Shown: positions 42,523 through 51,712, counted from the first letter of the stretch. The stretch: DNA of 62,121 nucleotides from an uncultured bacterium (GCA_937919925.1 CALFOT010000026.1:1-62121), one strand, 5' to 3'. A program made the numbers and translations. The notes: generated from the letters alone by a model not told the origin.

Positions 42523-43101
42523 ATGTTGCCGATTGCCGCGCGCTGCCTTCTTTTCGCCATCCCCATTCTGCCGGCTGGCAGCTGCGCTTTGCCACATGGC
42601 CCTGATCAACGCATGAAGTCTTTGAACGTGGTGAGTTTTGGGGTGGTGAGTGGCCTCCACCGCGAAAACGCGCGCACCGGTTTTCACTTTGCGGCCTTCA
42701 ACGCTGGCACCAGTCGGTGGGGGAGCTATGCATCGATGCGGATGGATTCGGTGGTTGGCCTCGACTTGCTTTCCAATGAAGCCAGCGACAGCGATAACCT
42801 TCACCACGACGAGCATTGGGATAACTACCAAGGCGCCTTTGTTTTCAACATGGGCGGCCTGTTTCGACCCACGCATACTCTTGGCTTCTATGTAGGCTTG
42901 GGTTATGGCAACTTTTATGATCGCCGCATCGAAACGCGCAACGGTGAGGATACTGCAGTTTTGCGCACCCTTTATTGGGGCGAAAACTTGCAGTCTGGTA
43001 TTCTCTGGACACCCAACGCCGATTCCGGCATTGATTTCGGCTACGAAACCTTTGACGATTCCTGGCACCTTGCCTTTACCATGAGCCCGCGTTACCTGTA
43101 A
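42523..43101 (+). CDS. Small outer-membrane beta-barrel-like protein
   Basis: A 192-residue exported protein. The signal ends near LPAGSC, which may be a degenerate lipobox. The mature part shows alternating strands (FGVVSGLH, GFHFAAFN, SYASMRMDSVVGLDLLS, HTLGFYVGLGYGNFYD) and ends in LAFTMSPRYL, as for an eight-strand barrel. Family not recognised. The start ATG 42523 lies 10 nt after TAAAAT. It is followed by a second barrel-like gene 5 nt downstream. Confidence 0.6.
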   Translation: MLPIAARCLLFAIPILPAGSCALPHGPDQRMKSLNVVSFGVVSGLHRENARTGFHFAAFNAGTSRWGSYASMRMDSVVGLDLLSNEASDSDNLHHDEHWDNYQGAFVFNMGGLFRPTHTLGFYVGLGYGNFYDRRIETRNGEDTAVLRTLYWGENLQSGILWTPNADSGIDFGYETFDDSWHLAFTMSPRYL

Positions 43102-43106
43102 TCCTC

Positions 43107-43892
43107 ATGCTCAAGTTTGCTCTGTACGCTACTATCCTGTTTGCGTCGTGTGCTTATTTGCCGGCAGGGCGTGGCGAGTATGTGGGCACGCCGTACATCA
43201 GTCGTACGGTGGGAACAGGCGTGGTTGGTGCCGGCGAGCTAGAGGTAGAAGGTTTAGCCGATGTGGATCCGGGCGAAAAAGCCAAGAGTGTGCTCAAAAT
43301 CAATGCAGGGCTCGGCCCCGGTTTTGAATTCGCGCTTGGTTTTGCTCCTTACTACAGTGCCGGAACAGGTACGGATAGTCACGGCGTCGGCGATGTCACC
43401 GTCACGGCGAAGTATCAATACGCCGACGGCACCCAGGGCCGTCCTGCAGGCATCGTTGAAGTGGAAGCAGTCTTGCCTACCAGTCATGCTGGCCCGGCCG
43501 GTCGCAAAGGTGAAACCGATTTCATCATGGCAACAAGCCTTGGTCAGTCCTTTGGCGCTTATTCGCTGATTGGAACCTATGAACTCGCTTTGCTTGGCGA
43601 AGATCATCTAGATTCTGTCGTCGTGGAACACGGCGCGGTGCTCGCGGCTAGTTTTCTGGTGCAACCGGGTTTGCGCGCTTTCACTGAAGCTTCGATGGTT
43701 TATGAACCGCGCGCCGCAATTACCCAATGGTATGGCGGAGCCGGCGGCGGTTATCAATGGAGCGATTCCTTGGAACTACAGGGCGCCGTGCAGTTTGGTT
43801 TGAACGATGACGCTGCCGCCTATCTGCTGGTGTTCGGCTTCAGTTATGCAATGGGGCCAGTGTTCCCAATCGCGCGCGGCGCGATGTGGTAA
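43107..43892 (+). CDS. Outer-membrane beta-barrel-like protein (MetA/phenol-type or similar)
   Basis: A 261-residue exported protein (signal MLKFALYATILFASC). It has many short beta strands with aromatic ends (GPGFEFALGFAPYYS, DVTVTAKYQYADG, GIVEVEAVLPTS, SLIGTYELALLGED, YLLVFGFSYAMG). The pattern of strands around a GDVTVTAKY segment resembles barrels annotated as MetA-pathway or transporter-like. It is cotranscribed with the smaller barrel gene. Substrate unknown. Confidence 0.6.
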   Translation: MLKFALYATILFASCAYLPAGRGEYVGTPYISRTVGTGVVGAGELEVEGLADVDPGEKAKSVLKINAGLGPGFEFALGFAPYYSAGTGTDSHGVGDVTVTAKYQYADGTQGRPAGIVEVEAVLPTSHAGPAGRKGETDFIMATSLGQSFGAYSLIGTYELALLGEDHLDSVVVEHGAVLAASFLVQPGLRAFTEASMVYEPRAAITQWYGGAGGGYQWSDSLELQGAVQFGLNDDAAAYLLVFGFSYAMGPVFPIARGAMW

Positions 43893-43921
43893 CAACCACC
43901 GCAAGCTTTGTCTTTCAGCGG

Positions 43922-44338
43922 CTAAGCCCAAGGATTGTAGCTGCCAAAATTCCATATGTGCCCCTCTGGATCGACACAGGTATAGCAACTGCCGCCGTAA
44001 TCCTGTGCTGTAGGTGGCAGGATGATTTTGGCACCAGCGGCAAGCGCGCGCTCATAGTGCGCAGCGACATCATCCACCACCAGGTAAAGACTTTGGGAGC
44101 TGCCGCCGAGTTGGGTTGGCGGCGCGCTAGGATGCTGTGGGTGATCGTGGCGCTGCGAATAGAGCATGAACATGGATTTGCCATCGGCGGTCATTAGCTG
44201 CGCGTGGCGCACCTTGCCCGATTCCTCGGGTACGACTAAATGCGGCGTGAAGCCAAAGGCTTTCTCTAACCATAGGATGGCCGCGGGAGCATCTGCATAA
44301 CAGAGCGAAGAGATGAGCGTGTTGCCGTGGTGAGCCAT
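43922..44338 (-). CDS. VOC (glyoxalase/bleomycin-resistance-type) family protein
   Basis: A 138-residue single-domain protein with two beta-alpha-beta-beta-beta halves (SSLCYADAPAAILWLEKAFGF and SQSLYLVVDDVAAHYERALA) and a C-terminal VDPEGHIWNFGSY. Metal ligands seem reduced: one His and one Glu near the expected places. Such proteins range from enzymes to binding proteins. It lies directly downstream of ispF but has TAGGTT 8 nt before its ATG. Confidence 0.85.
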   Translation of the reverse strand: MAHHGNTLISSLCYADAPAAILWLEKAFGFTPHLVVPEESGKVRHAQLMTADGKSMFMLYSQRHDHPQHPSAPPTQLGGSSQSLYLVVDDVAAHYERALAAGAKIILPPTAQDYGGSCYTCVDPEGHIWNFGSYNPWA

Positions 44339-44349
44339 GGGCTAGAAAC

Positions 44350-44865
44350 CTACGCACAACCGCCCGATGGCGTGACATCCTTGAGCATTACAATCGCGTG
44401 GACTTCGATGGCCGCACTGGCGTTGGCAGGACCCCCTTCGGTGGTTTTGCCTTTGAGGTTCACGCGGTTGACGGGCAAGCTCAAAAGCCGTGCTAGGTTG
44501 GCGCGCATCGCGCCACGGTGCGGCGCTAAGCGGGGTAAATCACACACCACGACCATATCTACCGAAATCACCCGCAGGCTTGAATCGGCCAATAACCCCA
44601 CCGCAGCAGCGAGAAAATCAGTAGACGCAGCATCTTTCCAGCGTGGATCGGTATCAGCAAATAAAGTACCCAGATCATCCAAGCCTGCAGCGCCAAGCAA
44701 AGCATCGGTGAGAGCATGCAGGATGACGTCGGCATCCGAGTGGCCAACCGGGCCAACCGGGCAATCAATCTCGAGACCAGCCAGTTTGCAAGTGTGCCCG
44801 GCAGCCAGAGCGTGGCGATCCCAGCCGAGGCCAATCCGCGGCAATCGATCCATGGGTGAATTCAT
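44350..44865 (-). CDS. ispF: 2-C-methyl-D-erythritol 2,4-cyclodiphosphate synthase
   Basis: A 171-residue enzyme of the MEP isoprenoid pathway. The metal-binding IGLGWDRHAL, the GHSDADVILHALTDALLGA, LGTLFADTDPRWKDA and the KGKTTEGG segment are all family marks. Asp/His/His zinc ligands are intact. ATG 44865 overlaps the ispD stop (ATGA), so the two MEP enzymes are coexpressed. Confidence 0.95.
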   Translation of the reverse strand: MNSPMDRLPRIGLGWDRHALAAGHTCKLAGLEIDCPVGPVGHSDADVILHALTDALLGAAGLDDLGTLFADTDPRWKDAASTDFLAAAVGLLADSSLRVISVDMVVVCDLPRLAPHRGAMRANLARLLSLPVNRVNLKGKTTEGGPANASAAIEVHAIVMLKDVTPSGGCA

Positions 44866-45578
44866 GCTGGGGTATGTGGCGCGGGGGAGTGATCTTGCAG
44901 CAGCGCTTCAGCGAGGAGCAAATCACGCGGTGCTGTGAGTTTGAAGTTTGGGCTGGTACTTGCCACTAGCTCGGGTGCGTGCCCACAGTATTCCAGCATC
45001 ATGCTTTCATCGCTAGGCAATCCGTATTCTGCGACATCCCAACGGGCAAAAGCATCCATCATCCAATCAGTGCGCGCAACTTGAGGTGTGAGCGCGCGCC
45101 ACATACTGTCGCGCGCCATTGTGCTTTGTACGCGATCTTCCGCGCACGCCATTTTCAAAGTATCGGCCACCGGCTCGGCTGCGATGGCCGCGCCGCAACG
45201 ACGTGCGGCGGCAATGACGGCTTCGATGTCTACGGCAGTGACCAGCGGCCGGGCGGCATCGTGCACCAATAGAAAAGGGAAATCCGTACCTGCGGCCATA
45301 CATCCATTGTGGCTAGAGAGCCAACGCTCGGCACCTCCTTGCACCACCAAATCGGCGCCGAGTTGTTGCGGAGTGGTGTGCCATTCGGCTTGTAGGCGTT
45401 CTAAATCGCTATCCTTCATCACCACAACGATCCGCCCAATCGATGCGCAGGAACGGATGGTCTTGAGGCTGTGAAATAAAACGGGGTGGCCGGCGAGCCC
45501 CATCAAGTTCTTATTGATCCCGCCCATCCGCCGGCCCAAGCCAGCCGCAACCAGTACCGCAGCGGTATCCACCTTCAT
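44862..45578 (-). CDS. ispD: 2-C-methyl-D-erythritol 4-phosphate cytidylyltransferase
   Basis: A 238-residue nucleotidyltransferase of the MEP pathway. The N-terminus AVLVAAGLGRRMGGINKNLM is the CTP loop. HDAARPLVTAVDIEAVIAAA is the usual active-site segment, and TPQVARTDWMMDAF corresponds to the conserved TPQ region. The lysine of the G-x3-K motif is present as NKN. It overlaps ispF. The ATG is preceded by TAGGCT at 7 nt. Confidence 0.93.
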   Translation of the reverse strand: MKVDTAAVLVAAGLGRRMGGINKNLMGLAGHPVLFHSLKTIRSCASIGRIVVVMKDSDLERLQAEWHTTPQQLGADLVVQGGAERWLSSHNGCMAAGTDFPFLLVHDAARPLVTAVDIEAVIAAARRCGAAIAAEPVADTLKMACAEDRVQSTMARDSMWRALTPQVARTDWMMDAFARWDVAEYGLPSDESMMLEYCGHAPELVASTSPNFKLTAPRDLLLAEALLQDHSPAPHTPA

Positions 45579-45585
45579 ATTACAG

Positions 45586-45591
45586 AGCCTA
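45586..45591 (-). promoter_or_regulatory. -10 element (TAGGCT) 7 nt before ispD
   Basis: On the minus strand TAGGCT, 7 nt, then the ispD ATG at 45578, the leaderless-type arrangement. No clear -35. Confidence 0.45.
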
Positions 45592-45701
45592 TCAGGGCGG
45601 CCTCAAAGGGCCTCAGGCAGTTTTTGAGAGAATTCCCCAACGTTCAACTACCTCGGTCGTTATAACGGTGCATTCCGGCCGCGCCGGTACCCACACAATC
45701 C

Positions 45702-48653
45702 ATGAACCGAATCCTACTGATACTTCTGGTGGTCCTCCTTGCGGGGATTGGCGTTATCTTTTTACTGAATGATCCCTCCTCGGAAGGAAACTCGGCTGCC
45801 GCTGGCTCCTCTGGCCTTGCCCAGGCGGGAGATTCCACTGCAAACGAAGCCGCTGACGCCGCCAGTACGCTTGAAAATGCCGCCCATGGCACCACGCTTA
45901 CCCGTGCAGAGTTAGATTCTCAGAACCACGGCGTTGCGGGAGCTGCCTCAAACTTGGCACCCAGTCGTATTCATATGCAACTGGTGGAAAACAGCGGCGC
46001 GCCCATTGCAGGCGCAACCTTGACGGCCACCGAACGAAGTAGGCAGGACATTTACTATGGCATGTCTGTCGCTAGTGGCGGACGTAAGACAACTTTTGAA
46101 GCCAGCGCCACCACCGATAAGGATGGGCGCGTCACCATGGAGGTGGAGCCGGGCAAAGCTTTACAGTTAGAAGGGCGAGGTGAATTTTGGGCTCCTTTCA
46201 GCCATCGACTTGCAGCACTTGCCCCCGGCGAAGATCTTGATCTTGGCACCATGACTTTGACCGCTGGCGATCTACTGGTTGGCCGCGTTTTGGATCCATC
46301 AGGCAAGCCACTAGCAGGGGCTTCGGTAGGTTTGGAGGAGAGTGGCTCCTCCATGATGCGCGGGTCCACTGTGACCCGCCACGCAACGACTGCAGAGGAT
46401 GGTTCCTTTCGTATGGGTGGTTTGCCTACCGGCAAGTATCGGGTTCAAGCGCGTTCGGCTGGATTCGTTGCGGCGGAACTGGATCCACTGGTCATTCCGG
46501 GTACCGGTCGTGCAGTCGAGGCCACGCTGGCGATGACAGAAGGCCGTGTTGCGGAAGGCACGGTGGTGGATATAGATGGTCGCCCCGTGGTCGGCGCGTT
46601 CATCTCACGGCAAATGCGCTTGGATGGTCTTGGAGTAGAATTTGCCTTCGAAGAAGTCGATCAGGATGGCGCCCGAGAAGGTTCCGAAGCGGTGCCGCCG
46701 CGTCAGAAGGGCGCCGTGGAAACCGACAAGCTCGGTCATTTCCGCATCGGCGGGCTAGATGATCAAGATACGATGCTGGTGGTCAACGCCGATGGTTATT
46801 CAACCACTCGCGCGATGATTCCTCCGCTTGGCGAGGAGTTTTTGGTGCGCTTGCAACCGCGCTTGACCCTCAGTGGCACTTTGTTGCTGCCGAATGGAAA
46901 ACCCGCCGCCAAGGTTGCCATCACGGCCAAAGCCTCTGGTGCTGCAGGCGAGGAATTTCGTTTCGATTTAATGGGTGCACGAAAAGTAACTACCGACGCC
47001 GCCGGTAACTTTGCCTTCCGCAATCTTAGTGCGGGTGCATTTCTTTTATCTGCTTACCAGACCCATTCACAAGTCGATGCGATGCCTGTTCAGGTGTATG
47101 AAAATATCGTCGGCATGAACATCAAAATGGTAGCGGCGGAACATCTCATCGTAGCGGTAGAAAGTGCAGCTGGAGAAAACCTTGGATCCGCCAAAGTGAA
47201 CGTCACCCGTGGTGGCGGCGGCAATGAATTTGGTGAGATGGTCATTCAAATGGGTGGCGCTCATGGAGGGTCTACGGAAACCATCAATGGCCCCGATGAG
47301 GCTGTGAAAGGCGAAACGGATGCCTCGGGCGTTGCGATTCTTCCTGGCGTCGTCAAGGGCGAGCGCCGCGTGACCGTCAAGGCAGATGGTTTTGCGGATG
47401 GTGTGTTGGAGTTTGTGCGCAACAGCGGCGAGCAACGCCTAGAAATGGTGATGCAGCCGGCTGCAAGTTTGCGCGCCGTCGTGAAAACCGTCAGCGGTCG
47501 TCAACTGAGTGGCGTTGAGGTTTACTTGAAGCCGCAGTTTGAGAATGGCGAGGAACTCACGCAGAAGAGCGGTCTTGCAGGCCGTGTGGTTTGGGATGAC
47601 TTGCGCCCTGGCGCTTATGAACTGGGTTATCGAGAAGCCAGCTCTGATGGGATGGGAATGATGTTTATTAGCATGGATGGAGAACAAGAAGATGGTGACG
47701 GCAACCACAAAGTCGGTGTGGTGGAATTGGTTGGGCGCAGCACTTTGGAAATGGAAATCATGGTCGATGACATGGCTCTGCCGCATGTTGAAGTGAGCCG
47801 CAATGGCACACCTGCCGGCGGTGTGCAGGTTTGGCTGGAGACAGCAGAATCTGCCAACGGAATGATGATGGGTGGCATGAGCGGCATGGGTGCAGAGCGT
47901 CCGGTGATCAGCGGCGCCGATGGAGTTGCTTTGTTGAGCCCGAAGGAGCCTGGTACTTACACTTTGGTCGCGCGCGCGGGTAACCATGCGCCGCAAGTAC
48001 GCAAAGAGGTGGAGATTCACAGCGGTGAAGAATCACTACGCATCGAAGTGCTCGGTTCGGAAGTCACCGGTACTCTGTTCGCCAATAGTAAACCGGTGCC
48101 AGGAGCGAGTCTTAGCTTGACCACTTACCAAGAGCCTGGCAAAGGCGGGTCCACGCGGAGAGTGGGCATGATCATGATGGTGAGTAGTGGCGGCGGAGGA
48201 GCCATGTCGATGGAAACGGGCAACCCCACGGATGCCAATGCCGTCAGCGATAGCGACGGTGTTTATCGTTTCACCGACGTGCCGGCGGGGACTTGGGTGG
48301 TGAAGAGCCGGGCGGCTGGTTTTGAGAAATGGGAATCCGAACCGTTCTCCGTTGGGGATAGTGGTGAGCTCAATCTTGGCGCGCATCAACTCCTGTCGGG
48401 AGCAAGCATTTCCGGTCGTAATCTTGCTTCGCAGCCTGGTGGAAATGATGGCATGTTTGACATGAATAGTTTGTTGCGCTTGCAAGATGAAAACGGCCAG
48501 CAACTGGAAATGGCCATGGGCAATCCAGATGGCAGTTACTCCTTTTTGGATTTACCAGCGGGGCATTACAAGATTGTGCGTGGTGAGTACGAATCCGAGA
48601 TTCTGAATCTCAGTAGTGGCCAGCAGATGAATTTTGATCTACCGAAGGAGTAG
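45702..48653 (+). CDS. Large protein with repeated carboxypeptidase-regulatory-like domains
   Basis: A 983-residue envelope protein. An N-terminal anchor (ILLILLVVLLAGIGVIFLL) is followed by a 50-residue Ala/Ser-rich linker. A chain of about eight to nine transthyretin-like folds comes next, each marked by G-xx-D-xx-G-xP-xx-GA-x-V (for example GRVLDPSGKPLAGASVGLEE, GTVVDIDGRPVVGAFI, GTLLLPNGKPAAKVAI) and a later GxYRVxA or GTYTLVA strand. Met- and Gly-rich loops interrupt several domains (MMMGGMSGMGAE). Such proteins act in adhesion, stalk or surface layers; no enzyme motif is seen. TATAAC at 45661 may be the -10. Confidence 0.8.
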   Translation: MNRILLILLVVLLAGIGVIFLLNDPSSEGNSAAAGSSGLAQAGDSTANEAADAASTLENAAHGTTLTRAELDSQNHGVAGAASNLAPSRIHMQLVENSGAPIAGATLTATERSRQDIYYGMSVASGGRKTTFEASATTDKDGRVTMEVEPGKALQLEGRGEFWAPFSHRLAALAPGEDLDLGTMTLTAGDLLVGRVLDPSGKPLAGASVGLEESGSSMMRGSTVTRHATTAEDGSFRMGGLPTGKYRVQARSAGFVAAELDPLVIPGTGRAVEATLAMTEGRVAEGTVVDIDGRPVVGAFISRQMRLDGLGVEFAFEEVDQDGAREGSEAVPPRQKGAVETDKLGHFRIGGLDDQDTMLVVNADGYSTTRAMIPPLGEEFLVRLQPRLTLSGTLLLPNGKPAAKVAITAKASGAAGEEFRFDLMGARKVTTDAAGNFAFRNLSAGAFLLSAYQTHSQVDAMPVQVYENIVGMNIKMVAAEHLIVAVESAAGENLGSAKVNVTRGGGGNEFGEMVIQMGGAHGGSTETINGPDEAVKGETDASGVAILPGVVKGERRVTVKADGFADGVLEFVRNSGEQRLEMVMQPAASLRAVVKTVSGRQLSGVEVYLKPQFENGEELTQKSGLAGRVVWDDLRPGAYELGYREASSDGMGMMFISMDGEQEDGDGNHKVGVVELVGRSTLEMEIMVDDMALPHVEVSRNGTPAGGVQVWLETAESANGMMMGGMSGMGAERPVISGADGVALLSPKEPGTYTLVARAGNHAPQVRKEVEIHSGEESLRIEVLGSEVTGTLFANSKPVPGASLSLTTYQEPGKGGSTRRVGMIMMVSSGGGGAMSMETGNPTDANAVSDSDGVYRFTDVPAGTWVVKSRAAGFEKWESEPFSVGDSGELNLGAHQLLSGASISGRNLASQPGGNDGMFDMNSLLRLQDENGQQLEMAMGNPDGSYSFLDLPAGHYKIVRGEYESEILNLSSGQQMNFDLPKE

Positions 48654-48656
48654 CAT
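48651..48656 (+). promoter_or_regulatory. -10 element (TAGCAT) 6 nt before ruvC
   Basis: TAGCAT, whose TAG is also the stop of the preceding gene, lies 6 nt before the ruvC ATG at 48663. This is a leaderless-type start built into the upstream stop codon. Confidence 0.4.
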
Positions 48657-48662
48657 GCGCGG

Positions 48663-49241
48663 ATGAATTCTCCCCGCGTCCTCGGCATCGACCCCGGTAC
48701 CCAGCTAGTGGGGTGGGCGTTGGCCGAGGGCGTTGCCGGTGGCAAGCTGCGGCGGATTGATTCGGGAGTGTGGCGGCTGGGGCGTGCACCGCTGCCGATT
48801 GGCCAACGCCTGAAAATTCTTTTCGAGGAGCTGCAGGCCTTACTGGAAAGTTCCAGGCCGTCGGTGGTGGCTCTGGAGTCGGCCTTCTTCGGCAAAAATG
48901 CCCACTCGGCGTTGAAATTGGGGGAAGCGCGCGGCGTGGTGTTGATGGCTGTGGAGCTGGCGGGGGTGCGGCTGGTGGAAATTCCACCCGCCACCATCAA
49001 AGCGCGCATTGCAGGGGCCGGTGCCGCCACGAAAGAACAGGTGGAAAGGCTTGTTTTAATGCACTATGGTCTGCCAGAGCACGCTGTGGACACCACAGAC
49101 GAATCGGACGCTCTGGCGATCGCGGCTAGCGTCCTGATGGATCCTCATTTTTCATTTGCAGATTCCTTGGAAACGTTGAAAACAGGAGGGGTTAGGCCGC
49201 AAAAGCGCGGTAAACTTCCTCCTGGAGCGTCCTTCCAATGA
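48663..49241 (+). CDS. ruvC: Crossover junction endodeoxyribonuclease
   Basis: A 192-residue Holliday-junction resolvase. The first catalytic Asp is in VLGIDPGTQLVGWAL, the Glu in ALESAFFGKNAHSALKLGEARG, and the final Asp pair in TDESDALAIAAS. PATIKARIAGAGAATKEQV matches the conserved substrate loop. The neighbouring ruvA and ruvB are not here. It overlaps the next gene by 4 nt. Confidence 0.95.
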   Translation: MNSPRVLGIDPGTQLVGWALAEGVAGGKLRRIDSGVWRLGRAPLPIGQRLKILFEELQALLESSRPSVVALESAFFGKNAHSALKLGEARGVVLMAVELAGVRLVEIPPATIKARIAGAGAATKEQVERLVLMHYGLPEHAVDTTDESDALAIAASVLMDPHFSFADSLETLKTGGVRPQKRGKLPPGASFQ

Positions 49242-49987
49242 TCCCCCCTGAACCCGCCACCGACTGGAGTTTTGCCGAAGCCAACAAGTGGCTTGCCCGG
49301 CACCCAGATGCCTTAGAGCCTGGCTTGCGGTTTCTAGACCGAGGCCTCGAGCTCGGCCATGGTTTGAAGGTGCCTCTGTGCGCTGTGGACCCGCTCGGCC
49401 ACCCGTGTTTGGTCATCCACACCGAAAAATTCGGCGTGCATTTTTTCGACCAGTTGCTTGAAATCGCCGCGCGGATGACCGCAGATGGTGCCCGTTTTCA
49501 AGCCCTGTTCTCCCGGCCGACGGCGCCTCGAGTCTTTCTGCTGGCGCCAAGTTTTGAAACCTCTGTCCGTCAGCGCCTGGTGCTGTTGGCGCGTGCCTTT
49601 CCGCTGCGGGCTTTTTTGTGGCTACCACCGCTTTCAGCAGAAACCGCACCGCAGTTGATTGCCGAACCCTTAGCCGTAGATGGTGAGATTTCCACCCTGG
49701 TGCAAAGTCTGCCCGCAGCGCTTCAGCCCCATGCGCAACGGCTTCTCCATGCTTGTGTGGCTTTGCGTCCGCAGATTTCCGTGCAAGCAGGCAGTTGGCC
49801 AATCGTCCTGCGTGGCCAGCAAGGCCCCTATGCCACGCTATTTTTCGACCAAGGCCAATTGTGGTTTGCGTCTTCGCGTCAGTGCAAAGATGCCGCGCTA
49901 TTTTTGTTGGAAAATGATTCTGCCGTGGATTGTGCCATCGATCTTTTAATGCGCAGTCAAGGAGATAGCGTGTCGCCGGCTGCGTGA
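49238..49987 (+). CDS. Cytoplasmic protein of unknown function between ruvC and a HhH gene
   Basis: A 249-residue protein without signal or membrane segment. The N-terminal half (LRFLDRGLELGHGLKVPLCA, then VDPLGHPCLVIHTEKFGVHF) has the beta-turn layout of DUF91/NucS-type nuclease folds: an acid, then GxxxxD-like strands, then E-K. However, the match is weak and several ligands would be missing. The C-terminal half has strands SWPIVLRGQQGPYATLFFDQ. Overlap with ruvC hints at a DNA-repair role, which is inference. Confidence 0.55.
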   Translation: MIPPEPATDWSFAEANKWLARHPDALEPGLRFLDRGLELGHGLKVPLCAVDPLGHPCLVIHTEKFGVHFFDQLLEIAARMTADGARFQALFSRPTAPRVFLLAPSFETSVRQRLVLLARAFPLRAFLWLPPLSAETAPQLIAEPLAVDGEISTLVQSLPAALQPHAQRLLHACVALRPQISVQAGSWPIVLRGQQGPYATLFFDQGQLWFASSRQCKDAALFLLENDSAVDCAIDLLMRSQGDSVSPAA

Positions 49988-50335
49988 GTGCGTCTGCTTG
50001 GGGTGAAAGCGCCTCGACATGAAACTCTACTTGCGTTGATTTTGATCTTGGCTGCAGGGCGTGCCTTAGCACTCGGCCAAAACCAAGGTCTCTCTAGCTG
50101 GCTCAAACCCAACGCTGGCCCGAGCACCCTCATTCCTGATCTGCAGAAAGATGATAGTTTGCGCCTGAGTTGGTTGCCTGGTGTGGGCAGCTACCGGGCC
50201 AACCGTATCGTTGCGGAACGTCCCTTCCTGCAGTTGCCGCTTACCCCGGAGCGTTTAGCGCTGGTGGCGGGGGTCGGAGAAACCACCGCCCTTGAGGTCC
50301 AGCGCTGGTATCAACGCCAAGCCCAAGTCCCGTAG
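49988..50335 (+). CDS. Helix-hairpin-helix protein (ComEA-like) with N-terminal hydrophobic segment
   Basis: A 115-residue protein starting at GTG directly after the previous stop. A hydrophobic segment (LLALILILAAGRALAL) may be a signal. Two helix-hairpin-helix motifs follow: LSWLPGVGSYRANRIVAERP and LALVAGVGETTALEVQRWYQ. The layout is like ComEA, the periplasmic DNA receptor for uptake. Whether it serves competence or another DNA task is open. Confidence 0.75.
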   Translation: MRLLGVKAPRHETLLALILILAAGRALALGQNQGLSSWLKPNAGPSTLIPDLQKDDSLRLSWLPGVGSYRANRIVAERPFLQLPLTPERLALVAGVGETTALEVQRWYQRQAQVP

Positions 50336-50345
50336 TGGGCGCGGT

Positions 50346-50351
50346 TAGAAT
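50346..50351 (+). promoter_or_regulatory. -10 element (TAGAAT) 6 nt before nadC
   Basis: TAGAAT, 6 nt, then ATG at 50358. The earlier ATG at 50352 abuts the -10 and is not likely to be used. Confidence 0.5.
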
Positions 50352-50357
50352 ATGCGC

Positions 50358-51212
50358 ATGACCGCGGGGATGACACTCCAACAGCAGATGCGCCAGCTTG
50401 TGGCTGCGGCCCTCGTGGAGGACCACGCCAGCGCCGATGCCACTACGCTGGCCGTGGTGCCTGCTGCGGCACTGGCCAAAGCCACCATCCTTGCGCGCGC
50501 GCCAGGGGTGTTGTCGGGTTGCCAATTCGCCGAAACCGCCTTTCTTTTATGTGATGATTCCTTGGAGATTTCTTGGTTCGCCCATGATGGCAGTCGCGTC
50601 GAACCAGGGGATTTGGTTTTGACTTGCACGGGCTCGGCTACTGCAATTCTGGCGGCCGAACGCGTGGCGTTGAATTTCTTGCAGCAACTTAGTGGGGTGG
50701 CCACGTTAACTTCTCAAGCGGTCGCGCGTGCTGGCACGGTGAAGGTTTTGGATACGCGCAAAACAGTTCCAGGATTACGCGATGCACAAAAAGCGGCGGT
50801 GGTGCATGGCGGCGGAATCAACCAACGCCGCGATCTTGAAGACGAACTGCTGCTGAAAGAGAATCACTTCGCACTCTCAGGGCTAGGTTATGCGGAAACC
50901 GTGGCGAAGGCCGTCGCTGCTGCCGCCGGGCGTGTAGTGGGTGTGGAGGCCGAAACCCTGGAACAAGCCGAAATGGCTCTGGCAGGTGGTGCAAGTTATG
51001 TCCTGTTGGATAACTTTCGTGGGGAAACCTTGCGCCAAACGATCCGGATTCTGCATGCCAAGTATCCTCATGCCGAACTGGAAGCGAGTGGTGGTTTCAC
51101 GATTGCCCAATTACCCATACTGGAAGGAACCGGTGTGGATCGCGTCTCGATGGGCAGCTTGACCCACTCGGTCTGTGCGCTGGACCTGTCCTTATTGCTG
51201 GAACCACGATGA
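50358..51212 (+). CDS. nadC: Nicotinate-nucleotide pyrophosphorylase (quinolinate phosphoribosyltransferase)
   Basis: A 284-residue enzyme that makes nicotinate mononucleotide from quinolinate and PRPP. LVAAALVEDHASADATT, LDTRKTVPGLRDAQKAAVVH, GGGINQRRDLEDELLLKENH and the C-terminal ASGGFT segment are intact. Length is normal. It supplies NAD, the likely donor for several oxidoreductases, but is a housekeeping gene. Its stop overlaps the next start (ATGA). Confidence 0.96.
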   Translation: MTAGMTLQQQMRQLVAAALVEDHASADATTLAVVPAAALAKATILARAPGVLSGCQFAETAFLLCDDSLEISWFAHDGSRVEPGDLVLTCTGSATAILAAERVALNFLQQLSGVATLTSQAVARAGTVKVLDTRKTVPGLRDAQKAAVVHGGGINQRRDLEDELLLKENHFALSGLGYAETVAKAVAAAAGRVVGVEAETLEQAEMALAGGASYVLLDNFRGETLRQTIRILHAKYPHAELEASGGFTIAQLPILEGTGVDRVSMGSLTHSVCALDLSLLLEPR

Positions 51213-51712
51213 AATTGCTGAGCTACCAAAGTTGGCTCGCCAACCGCACTTTTTTGCGGGTCTTCTGTTTAGTCTTTCTGTTGGCCTTGGTGGCGTACGA
51301 GGGTGGCCGACCTGGGCCCGAGGCTTCCGGCGAGGTGGGCGCACTTCATTCCTATTGCGCGAATCTTGTCCACCAACCCTTATTTGCGCTGATTGCCTTA
51401 TTTAGTCTATTGGTGCTTGGCCAGGCTTGCCGGAGCGCAAAAGCCTTTCTGCTGGGCGTGAGTTTTGCCTTGCTGGTGGGCATCTTCGATGAGTTGCATC
51501 AGGACAGCATTCCTTTTCGAGATTCTTCTGTTTGGGATCTCGGCAGCGATGTACTCGGTGCCACCTTTGGCATTCTGGTTGCCGGATGGTCTGATTTACA
51601 CGGCGGCTTGCGCGCCCGTTGGTTGCCGATTGTCGGACTTTTAACCCTGAGTCTGCTGTGGAATTTACTTCCCTCCTTCGCTTCCCCATTCCCGCTACCC
51701 TTCACCGGATGA
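51209..51712 (+). CDS. VanZ-like family membrane protein
   Basis: A 167-residue protein with about four membrane segments. The segment GIFDELHQDSIPFRDSSVWD followed by LGSDVLGATFGILVAG is the usual VanZ signature, with its E-HQ and R-D-x-D residues. VanZ proteins have been linked to teicoplanin tolerance, but most members have no known role. It overlaps both nadC and purB by four bases. Confidence 0.85.
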   Translation: MKLLSYQSWLANRTFLRVFCLVFLLALVAYEGGRPGPEASGEVGALHSYCANLVHQPLFALIALFSLLVLGQACRSAKAFLLGVSFALLVGIFDELHQDSIPFRDSSVWDLGSDVLGATFGILVAGWSDLHGGLRARWLPIVGLLTLSLLWNLLPSFASPFPLPFTG

